Part shown: piece after piece, positions 44,001 to 56,000 of the stretch
Position numbering within the stretch: the first letter of the stretch is position 1
How the letters are laid out: every line of letters begins with the position of its first letter
Assembly: GCA_024036415.1 (NCBI GenBank)
Contig: JAMWET010000169.1
Coordinates: forward strand, 62,001-126,000
Source: Prochilodus magdalenae
Taxonomy: Eukaryota; Chordata; Actinopteri; Characiformes; Prochilodontidae
Direction: 5' to 3'
DNA length: 64,000 nt
Notes under the pieces: generated by a model
What the model was told of the DNA's origin: nothing
Database searches by the model: none
What the model saw: the letters and a program-made list of their open reading frames with translations, nothing else
Position numbers and translations under genes: made by a program

Positions 44001-47000
44001 CTGGCCAAGGAAGTGTTGCAATCTGGTGGAAACATTCCTGGGAAACCCTGCTGTGTGTGGACAAGCATTATCCTGCTGGGTGCCAGTTGGAAGCCCTGCA
44101 GTGAGAGGTAAAATATAAAGGTAAAAATATAAGGACATCCTGCACATATGGCTGAGCTGTTAGTGTCCTTCGTATCACTACTACCAGGAGTGACCCAATG
44201 TCTTATGACATGGCTCCCCAGATCATCATGGCAGCAGTTGGGTAGTGTGTCGCTCCACAGCATGGCAGGATTAAATCACTCACTATGAGGCCTCCATATT
44301 TGACCCTGAGCGATGTAGTTGCAGCCACTCGCAGTCCAGGTTTCTCATTTACAATGCAAACCAAGGCAATGGTGGCTGCCTGTCAATAGTAAGACACGTA
44401 ATGGACATTGTGGCATAAAATTTCCTTTTGCTAGGTGCCTGGAGATGGCCCGGGCAGAAACAGGGACATGTAATGAAGTTGCCACCTGTGTCTGGATGGT
44501 GGATATAGAAACTGTGGGGGCTGCCTGTGCTTGCTGGCAGATCAAACGATCCTGTCAATGAGTGTCTCTCAATACCGGTACAGAAATAATACCACATGCA
44601 ACACTGTACCACTTGTTGCCAGTGTGGTGACACATAAGATATGTAAAACCCAATTTGAATGTTTAGTTTTATTTGTTTTTTTGCTTTAGCCGTGTCACTT
44701 TGTAAGCTCACTGTAACAGATGTGGTTCAAATGTGCTTTTAATGTTGAAACATCTGAAGCTCTTTTGTTTCCCTCACAGCAACTACAACAACCACCCAGA
44801 CAACTACAGGTATGACTACCAAATCTTTTTTTCTACTTAATTAAGCTAAAATCACTTGTATACGCTTTTGCTACAGACAAGCATAGGTTCATATTCAAAC
44901 GTATCAGAGGCATCCTGGAAGGTCCTGTCAATGAGTGTCTCTTAATACCGGTACTGAAATAATACCATGGCAAAAGCAATGGAGTTAATTAATTAAGTTT
45001 TATTAGGTTTTGTGCTTTAGCTGTGTCACTTTGTAAGCTCACTGTAACAGATGTGGTTCAAATGTGCTTTTAATGCTGAAACATCTGAAGCTCTTTTGTT
45101 TCCCTCACAGCAACTACAACAACCACCCAGACAACTACAGGTATGACTACCAAATCTCTTTTTCTACTTAATTAAGCTAAAATCACTTGTATACGCTTTT
45201 GCTACAGACAAGCATAGGTTCATATTCAAACGTATCAGAGGCATCCTGGAAGGTCCACCCATCATCATAAGAATAATCGCATCCAGAAGGAAGTGTCAGG
45301 TTACAGTGCTATTGGGAAGGAAGATAAAGGTTACCAGGAACAATAAATGATGACAAATTTAGATGGATATGGGTAAAATTGATTAAACTTTCTGTTTAAA
45401 CATGCTTATGTTGTGTACCAGCAGGCAGGAAACAGGAAACTGTAGGGTTTAAATGTAATAAGATGCTCATTATTGTTGTTTTGGATTTATGTTTGTGTTG
45501 TATTATAAAGACATTATAGCTTCCGCTCCACATCAAGGAATCACAGCCAGCAAATAGCATGTGGATTCATCACCACAGCAACAGCTTTCATAAGCTACAA
45601 GCTCAGCCTTTACTAACCTGCATAATGTCTAACTTAACAAAGATGAAGCCACAGCACATCGAGCAGCAGAACCGTTACACAGTTACCAGGAGAAATGATT
45701 AGCATCTCAACCTAGTCCACTTAAAGCACACACAGACACACTCATGTGACTTTCATTATTGTTCATTACCTTTTTGAAATGCACATTTCTATATTATTAC
45801 CTCCTTTTGTCACTTTTTAAACATTTTTGAAACATAAGCTTAAATGAGCATTAATGTGTTAATTTAACTGTATTCAGACCACAGTGATCGGATGTGCTAT
45901 GCCTTGCTGTTCAATGTCAGGTTAATTTTAAGATATCAGCAACCTTCTGACAGACAACCCTCTTTGGCCCTTTTTATGTGATGTCTTTATCAAATTACTA
46001 CAAATGAAACTATTAATTTATCTCATAGTACACAAAACATCAGGGTACAGAACGGCATAGCACTGTTCTCTACTGAACGACAAACACAAAATATCTGATA
46101 CAGGCCCCAACTCGGACAGCCTGAATTCATGGATTACTCAGGGTGCAGGAAACATTCCTTAGGAATTCTGGTCCCTATCGATAAAGTTCATTAACACATG
46201 AGTTTAAAACCATATATAATAATCCAAATTCTCTTAAACAGTGGCCATCAGGGGTTCTCTTACTTTTACACTGAATGATGCTCCTAATTCCTGTTTCAGT
46301 GCTTTTCAAAGCAGTTTAAATGCTTCCATTTGTTGCCAGTAATGAGAGACATGAGCACAGTCAAACCTATCATGAATGTTTTATGTGTAATACTTTAGTC
46401 GTGTGTCTCTTCGTAAGGTTCCTATAAGAGATTTGGTTCAAATGTGATCTTAGTGTTGAACATCTTGGAAGTTGTTTTCTTGTTTATCTTACAGGAACTA
46501 CAACAAAGCCTCCGACAACAAGTGCAGGTAGGATTACCAAATCCCTTTATCCATTTTTAAAAATGCAACTGAGGGTTTGCATTCAAACATATCAGAGACA
46601 TCCTGGAAGGTATTGATAACAGATACAAATACAGTACAATGCCTAGGAGTAGTATTCAATACCCATAATAGAGCAAGATGTCAAATTACATAATTAATAT
46701 GTTTGGTTTAAAGTTTAAAATGTTCCACAATGACCTACAGTTGTCAACAGAATGATTTGATGGTATGTCAAAGATGTCTATTTATCAAGTAGTACAGATA
46801 TCTACTGTCCTGGTCCGCCCTTAGGATGGCCACTTTCACAACCCCAAAAAGGTGGACACACAAAGGAAGGGGGGTTTGGCATGATACTAAAACACAATTA
46901 AAATCATAACCTATATAACTCATAAATGACTGCTTTACTCACCTAATATGATGGAATGGATCAGTCAGACAAGAGCTAACTCATTGAGTCGCATTTAGCT

Positions 47001-50000
47001 TGCTAACCTGCTTTTAGCCGGTAGATGAGTCACAGTGTCAGTATATGGGCCGTTTATAGTCTATACAGCTTTCAAACTTTCTCCTTCAAATGTTGGTTTA
47101 TAAACACACAGTCATAATCACATCACCATAATCAGATCATCATTATTGTACATGAATGTGTTCACCGGCAGGTTAATTTCAAGATAGTAACAGTCTTCTG
47201 GCAAACTTGCTTCTTTGGTCCTGTTTAGGCCATGTATTATTATATTTACAATACATACATGCCATTGCTTTTCCACTTCTTATGGCTTCTTTCTAGCCAC
47301 CGTCTCATACAGACCATTATGCAGAACTCTTGAATAGTTGATTAGAGCACCGTGAACTTTCGTTATGTGTCAAGGAAGTAGTTTGTGATGTCTCATACTT
47401 TATTAAGGTAAAAAAAAGCATAATAAGATCAGTAAATCATGGTCACGAGGGGACCATGTGGTATTTAAATTATAAATGGTGTAATGGCACCAACACCATT
47501 ACACCATTGCCATCAGCTGGAGCTATTGACACAAGACATGCTAAGATATTTATGCCATATTGTCACTCTGTATGTTGCTACAGAAATTGAGATTCCTTAA
47601 ACCAGATGGCATTTTTTCCAGCCTTTAACTGTAAAGTTTTGGTGAGCCAGAGCCCATGTACCCTCAGATTCTTGTTCTTGGCTGCCGTGAATGGAACCCT
47701 AAAAAAATCTATCTTAGAATAGAAAAGATAAATCTATATTAAACAGTGATTGTAATAAATAACATGTTATGTATAAAATATTACAATATTCTGTCCTGGT
47801 CTCGGGAACACAGTGTTCTGCACATTTATATTCCTCGTCCAACACGATTCAGTTCATAAGATAATTCTCAAGCCTGTTTTTCATAATCTGGCACATGTAT
47901 TTTTAATGTTTCCCATAAAATTTAATTAAACTTCATGGGCTTTTCTGCTCTTGAAGTGCTCTTGATTTTGAGAAGGAATTTAAGGTCTTTGGATTTCCCC
48001 CCCTTCAGCTTCATTTGGTCACTTAACTATTAAATAATTCTGTTATATTTCATTTGTTTCCCTATTTAGACACCACTAGAACTATATCAATGACAATAAA
48101 TGCTGAGTTCGACAGCACACTTACACAAATAAACAGTCCAAAGTACCAAACCTACAGCAGTGACATCATAAGTTCGGTAAGTACAACACACGTAGTTAGG
48201 CTTTTTAACTTGCCCGTTAGAACCAAACTCTTAATAATAAAAGTCTTTTTACAGGTTGATAAGGCTTACCGCAGTGCACTTCTTTCGTACAAACCTGGTT
48301 CTGTGAAAGTCATTCAGTTCAGGTAAGGATGTTTATCTACACTGCTCAAAAAATAAAGGGAACACTTTTTAATCAGAGTATAGCATCAACTCAGTTCACC
48401 TTCAGGGATATTGATCTGGTCAGTTAAGTAGTAGGGAGGGCCGTTAATCAGTTTCAGCTGCTTTGGTGTTAATGAAATTACAGAGGTTGCACAGGTAGCC
48501 CAACTACTGAAGGATGGCCACAAGGTTTGCTGTGTCTCCCAGCACAGTCTTGAGAGTACGGTGGAGATTCCAGAAGACAGGCAGTTACTCTAGGAGAGCT
48601 GGACAAGGCCGTAGGAGTTCCTTAACCCCTCAGCAGGACCGGTATCTGCTCCTTTGTGCAAGGAGGACCAGGATGAGCACTGCCAGAGCCCTACTGTTGT
48701 GAATGTGTCTGACCAAACAATCAGAAACAGGCCTCATGAGGGCGGCCTGAGGGCCCGACGTCCTGTAGTGGGCCCTGTACTGGTTTGGTGGTGGGTCAGT
48801 GATGGTCTGGGGAGGCATATCCCTGGAAGGACGCACAGGTCTCTACAGGTTAGACAACGGCACCCTGACTGCTATTAGGTATCAGGATGAAATCCTTGGA
48901 CCCGTTGTCAGACCCTACGCTGGTGCAGTGGGTCCTGGGTTCCTCCTGGTGCACAACAATGCCCGGCCTCATGTGGCGAGAGTATGCAGGCAGTTCTTGG
49001 AGAGTGAAGGAATTGATACCATTGACTGGCCCACCGGCTCGCCTGACCTAAATCCAATAGAACACCTCTGGGACATTATGTTTCGGTCCATCCGACGCCA
49101 CCAGGGTGCACTTCAGACAGTCCAGGAGCTCAGTGATGCCCTGGTCCTGATCTGGGAGGAGATCCCCCAGGACACCATCCATCGTCTCATTAGGAGAATG
49201 CCCCCACATTGCATACAACGTGTGGGGGCCATACAAACTACTGAGTACCATTTTGAGTTGCTGCAATGGAATGTTGGTTAAATGGACGAGCCTGCTGCAT
49301 AATTTTTTCACTTTGATTTTCAGGGTGTCTTTGAATTCAACCCTTTGTGGGGTGATCATTTTCATTTCCATCAAACGATGTGGCATCCTTACGTTCCTAA
49401 CACATTACCCAGTGTATATGAGGAAAGATATTCTGCATGATTTTTTTCTCATTAAGATCTGATGTGTTTTCAAAGTGTTCCCTTTATTTTTTTGAGCAGT
49501 GTAGTTTAACCATAAATTAAAATTTTAAATGAATAGTCTAACTATTTTTTTAAGTATATTTATACTTTCAGTGCTCAAATTCTTGAGTGGCACTAAAAAG
49601 ACCAAGTATCTAACTGCACCTAAAATATTTGAAAATATCTGAATGATGTTCTGTGTTTATTTTTTCATCAGGCCTGGCAGTGTGATATCAGACTTTTCAA
49701 TTGTAACAACAAGTAATACACTCGATTTTAGTGCAGCAAACCAAGTATTAGCATCTATTCTCAGTGAAAAAGGATATGAAGTGAGTGGATTTGCTCAAAC
49801 TGGTAAGGTCAAGGTTTGCGTTTTATTGTTTTTTTTTATTTTGTTATGTTGAAAAATAATTTAAAAATTGATAGATATCGCTGCCATTGAAAGTGATTCT
49901 TTCACAATTATTTCAAAATTGCTTACTAAAAAATCTCCACTCCAACCTAAGAAAGCTTCATCCTCCTGTGAAGTTGCAAATTATGCAGGTGGCCTGCATA

Positions 50001-53000
50001 ATTATTATATTAATGCTCATTAGAAATAAGAACTAGATTATTTCTATTATTATATTACTATTATATTATTAGCACACAGATAAATGTACTACACAAAGGT
50101 AACCTATTGACTTCGGATTTTTTTTTAGTGGAAAATGGCTTATATGATCAAAGCAAGGGCAACATATACCCTGGGAAAAATATGGTTTTGACCTGCAATC
50201 CTCCAGACTCAAGTGTTGGCGGTATAAGTTGGAGTATGAATGATGTCTCTCTTGAAACCGGAAGAAAATATGTAATTAGTAATAACGGAAAAACAATCAC
50301 TGTAACGAGCACCAGTGATGGGGACAGTGGTAAGCCGTGATTCATTTCTAACACTTTTATGCTTCAGGTGAGATACAGATGCACTGATAACATCATCCGA
50401 TATCACATGATACCATATAATGTTAGATGTATGTTGCCATGCAAATAACAAACAAACTAGGCTGTGGCTGGCAGTGAACGAGGGTCTGCTTGCACAGCAA
50501 AGTATTGCTCATGATGGCAGTTTAAGATTCTTCCATGGCATACTGCTGACAGGCATGCACTGTGTGATTTTAACCCATTCATTAACACACAATCACAACC
50601 ATTTTCCCACTGGAAAATAGACCAAAAACTAAAGCAACACTAAAGTGTGTATATACTGACTTTACTCTGTTCTTCTGAGTAGAACTGAGAGACCATTGAC
50701 TGTGTATAATTGGCTGTGTACCACAGCCTAGATTTAGTCTCACTGCATAGTTTCGAACCCAACCCTGTTCTTTGTTTATACAATTTATTTTCTGAATATA
50801 TTTGATTTTTTGTCACTTTAATAATATTTTCTCTTCACCTTTGCAGGTAAATATGCATGCAGAACAAATGTAAACCTCATGCCGTACATAATCTGGCAAC
50901 GAATGACTGTTCTGCCATTTCCAAATGTCAATGTAAACACTTCAAAGACTTTGAAATGTGATAATTCCTCAATCACTCTCCAGTGCTGTGCTGATAGCAA
51001 CTATACAATTCAGTGGGGACTGAAAGAATCAACTGGAATTTTGGAACTAACAGGTTATTAACACAAACAACCAACACATTAACTTTGTTTGAGTAGATTA
51101 ACTGAAACTGAAACTGAAACTGAACAAAATCACTGCATTACCTGCATTAGTTTATGCTCAGCATCATACTCTGCAAGGTGGAAGATACATGTCAACAATG
51201 CCCAGAAACTCATTCAGTTTCTTTTATAACCTTATATGAAATGGATTGATGTGCTTTGGAAACATGTGATGGGGTTTGACGAGTCAGTCTTTCAGGTTGT
51301 TTATAGAAATAATGGACATTGTGTTCTATGGGTTGAAGAAGAGAAGAAGAGATAGTTACCAGTATAAAATTCAAAAACCTGTCAAAAGCATGTGATGGCT
51401 TGGAGCTATATTAATGCTTACTGAATGAGTAATTTGCACTTCTGCAAGGTCTCTGTTAATACTGAAATTTAAATACACACTTAGTTGCACCATATGCTGC
51501 ATTCTAAACCATTCCAGGGAAGCCTATGCTTTACCATGACAATGCCAAGTGATATTCTGCACGTTACAACAGCTTAGCTCCGTAATTAGACAGTGTGGGT
51601 GCTGGACTAGATTCAAACCTCTTGAAATGGTGTGATCTGTTATGAATTGCAGAATACGACCATGTAGGCCCCTGTACATTTGAAATCTTGTATAAAACAA
51701 AATTGGAAAAAATAATGGATCATGTGGTGTCTCCAGAAACATACACTGGCTCGTAACTGTAACCGTTTTCTCTCATCTTAAGAGACTGCACATGAACTCC
51801 CCTATAAGCGATTGATCCACTCATGCTCATCCACCAACCTGCCCTAAAGCTTGATTTCTTATAGATGACAGTGTGAACATCTGCACTGGCTCTTTTAGTT
51901 TAATCTTGTCTTATCAGATTTTTTACATTTCCTTATAGTGTTTTGTACTGGTTCAGTGTATGCAGTAACAGAACATTTTAACATTTGTCCATTGATTGCT
52001 TTAAAGGTTCTTTTTCATGAAGCCACTTGCTCCTTTTGTGCAGGCAAACAGACAGGATGTAACACCTATACATACCCAGGTAGCAATGTGGGAGAGAGCT
52101 GCAGGAACAGTGACACAATTTTAACCTTCACATGGCAAGTCAGGGAATCCAGTGGAGACATCTACTCTTCAAATGATGTTACAATAAATGTGACTTCCAA
52201 AAGTGAGTTGTTTTTATACATCTTATGACACACTGTAGCAAAACTGTAAATAGTAACCCGAGTTTCTAGATGAACAGATGCATGGACTGCAGGGACAGAT
52301 GCATGCATTGTTAGTAAGTAAGGGAGTATGGGGCAGAACCTAAACCAGGGTAAATTGTAATAGGTTTTAAAAACATTAGGCAAGTTAATGTAGATGTGCA
52401 TGTATCTGATCACTGTCTTATGTTTTACAGTTGCAAAGAAAGTCCCAGTATACCAGTATAGCCATCACAAGCACACTTTCAAATATTCTGGATGTTTTTA
52501 GCCACATGGTGTAAGCTCATGTATAAGCTTATAAACATATAAGTACAAGAAAGCTCAGTCATGAATGTTAAACCCAAAACCCTGTACTTATCTGGGGTGG
52601 ACCCCAACTCAAGCGATACAGCCCACGTGTTCATTGTAATTGAGTCTCATATAGTGGCTAACAATGAGATGAAACCAATGGAGTATCCATGAGTAGGCCT
52701 ACCCAGATTGATCACAGGCCTACGTCTTAGCTGTAGTCACATTCAGACACCTGTACAGATGCTAGTGTGGAACTGCTGCACTGTTTAAGGTGAAACAGGA
52801 ATTTTTATTAAGAAGCTAACATCATAAGAAAGGCACCCTGTTGACTATTTCCCACTGTTAGTTCATCAGTTTGACCACCATTTTTCGGGCCCCCCACCAG
52901 TGGTTAAGCAGTGTCTTGGAAGAAATTGCATTTTTCATTGCTTGTTTTTCACTCACAGTTCAATTTATTCATTTTCTCTTCACTCCTATTGTTCATTAAC

Positions 53001-56000
53001 TTAATAAATTTGCTTATTAAGTTTATTTTTAGTTTCAGCAACATTTTAATGAAATAATTTTATATCAGGCTTTGTAATATTTGTAACTGTATTTATTTGT
53101 CTTAGTATTTTCCAAAATAAAAGTCTGTGTGCTTTTCCAATCAGCTTAAGAAGCTTAAAAACGAATTAGATCTTGTGCGTTTGGCAATTTTCTGAGTGCT
53201 CTGAAGATGGACCAGCAGTGGCAAGCAATCAGTGGAGTGCTGACCTGATCAAACCAGTGGCCCGATATATGTTTGCTTTCGGGAATGTTGTAAAATTACC
53301 ACTTACAGCAGTTTTGGCTGAATTGTTCTCACATGGCAGACACCTGATGTAAAGTGAATTTCATTTTGTAGTAGAGATGTGTATGTAGTTTAATAGTTCA
53401 ATGAAATGAAAGAACATTTTGATGTTTGGACAAGTTTGTTTGCCACCTTTCATCTATTTAACACCTCCCCTGACCCCCTCACGCAGATTCCTACTGTTAC
53501 AATGATCAATTTGGAGCAGGAGAGTTAGATAACATACAGACTGGTCCTTGTGATGCCGATAGTGTTGGCATTGTAACGGCTAAGTGTACATACAACACAG
53601 CAATCGGAGGAGACTGGACCACTTTGAATAGCACCTGTATTTTGCGTGCTCTCCAAAACCTGTTGGGAATAGCTAAGGTATGTTAACGCTCTGGTTGGTG
53701 CTTATTTATATTTAGAAATGAGCCACTGCACTAAAATAAATGTTTGGATTGTGCATAATAAACCGTTGTGCTTTTTTTGTAGAATTTACAGCCTGAAGGT
53801 GTTCCACAGTTTATGGCTGATCTCCAAAATGTCACTGCAACATTTGCTGATCAGATCACAGGGTCCCCTCTAAATATGCTTACAACTGTTGAATTGCTAA
53901 AAACTATTGCCAATGTCTCACAATTATTTCTGGTTGACCAACCCATTATGACGGTATGTATCTGAATTGAGCATATTTGTTGTGTTTTGTGCATCATATT
54001 ACATTTGATAAATTAGATTTCTCTGGTGTGCAGTATTTAATCAATATTTCCTTTTTAAGAATTTCCTAAAAACACTGGACGTCATTGGGTCAACAAATGC
54101 TCAGGACACATGGCAGACGTTGAATAATCACTCCTCATCTCAGGGTGCAAGCTCTGAACTGCTGAAATCTACTGAGGATATGGGAAGCACACTAACAGAT
54201 GAGACCTTTACGATAACAACAAACAGCACACAGTTGAACAGAACTAGCACTAGTGGTCCATTTTTTGGAACATTTGGCATCAATTCATCTACACAGATAG
54301 AGATCCCAGAGTTTAATGGACAGACTTTTATCACCACCATAGCTTTCTTAACTTTTGACAATGTGTTGCCTGTTCGAAATACAACATACAACGAGAGTAC
54401 GACCAAAGCCAGCATCAATGGAGACGTGGTTGCAGTCATCGTGAACAATACAGTTTACAACATCTCACTTACCTTTGATGTTAGAAATACATCATTGACA
54501 AGCCCTCAGTGTGTCTTCTGGAACTTCAGTCTTTTGGATGGGATTGGAGGATGGGACTCAACTGGATGTGAAGTAAAGCCTTTAAATGAAACTGGCAAGT
54601 TTAAGTGTGAATGCAACCACACAACCTCATTCTCCTTACTGATGTCACCATTTTTTGTAGACAGTCTTGCTTTAGCCTTTATAACATTTATTGGTGTCGG
54701 CATCTCAATGATCTGCTTAATTTTGGGCCTCATTATTGAGATCATTGTATGGAAACCACTGACCAGGAATGAAACAGCCTTCATGCGCCATGTCTCCATT
54801 GTCAACATCGCTCTGTCCCTCTTGGCTGCGGATATATGTTTCATCATTGGAGCAGCTATTGTTAAAGAAGGAGAGATGACTCCAGTGGGCCCCTGCACTG
54901 CAGCAACATTCTTCATGCACTTCTTTTACCTTGCTCTCTTCTTCTGGATGTTGTTCTCAGCTCTCCTGCTCTTCTACCGCACCGTTATGGTGTTTTCTAG
55001 AACATCCAAGGCTGTGATGATGGTCATAGCATTCGCTATAGGCTATGTGGCTCCGCTACTTACAGCCGTCATCACTGTGGCATCGACGGCTGGAGGTGGG
55101 GGATACATCCAGGAACAGAATGCCTGTTGGCTAAACTGGATCAAAACTAAGGCCCTTCTGGCGTTTGTGATTCCTGCTCTGACCATTGTGGCTATAAACT
55201 TCCTGGTGCTCCTTGTGGTTGTTTGTAAAATGTTGAGGAGGGGAGTTGGTGCCACGAATCAGCCAGATGAGAAACATGCCTTAGTGGTTATTGCCAGATG
55301 TGTGGCCATTTTAACACCTCTCTTTGGCCTGACCTGGGCATTTGGCATCGGGACCATGGTATCACCTGCTTTAGGGATCCACATTGTGTTTGCACTCCTC
55401 AATTCACTGCAGGTACTACTCACATGTTTGTTGTAACCTAAATCACGACTCTGGAAATACACTTAAACTATTTGCAGTTTAAAATAGCTTTAATGTTACT
55501 ATGTCATATCTGTTGTACATGTACACTCATTTCAACCAGTTCTTTTTTTCCTACTCCTATTTGACAAAATTCTTCATTCTTGTAATTCTGATGTGTTAAT
55601 TAATGACTTATTTGCTTGTTATGGGCACTTAGTGTGACAAGCTAATGACACATGTTAGTCAACTATGCTGGTCAACAAAAAAAAGATGACTAACCTTGTA
55701 ACACATCTATTTCCCTTTTTTTATCATTTTCTCTTGACTTGCCATGAAACAATGACTCACCTTCTCAAAGTGTAATAACTCTTAAATTATCTTTAAAATA
55801 TATTTAATGTATTTCAAAAATATATATAATATATTTAAGTTAAAATATCAATACTTTTTTAAAAAAAAGTTTTTAATAATAGCAAAGACAAAATGAGAAA
55901 ATAAGCCATTAATTTAATATAAGTTAAATTGTGTAATACATTTAGGAAAAAAATGCATTTAAGAGCAATTAGTAAGACATCTGTTACCTACTGTTGCCAA

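Noticed and set aside
44319..44711. Overlapping ORFs on both strands in the micro-exon region
   Set aside because: These are fragments and shadows of the decayed Tc1-like element.
55413..55436. Natural end of the 438-codon GPCR ORF as the protein's C-terminus
   Set aside because: The ORF reads through the donor CTGCAG|GTACTA; the missing half of TM7 is found in frame at 56122-56163.
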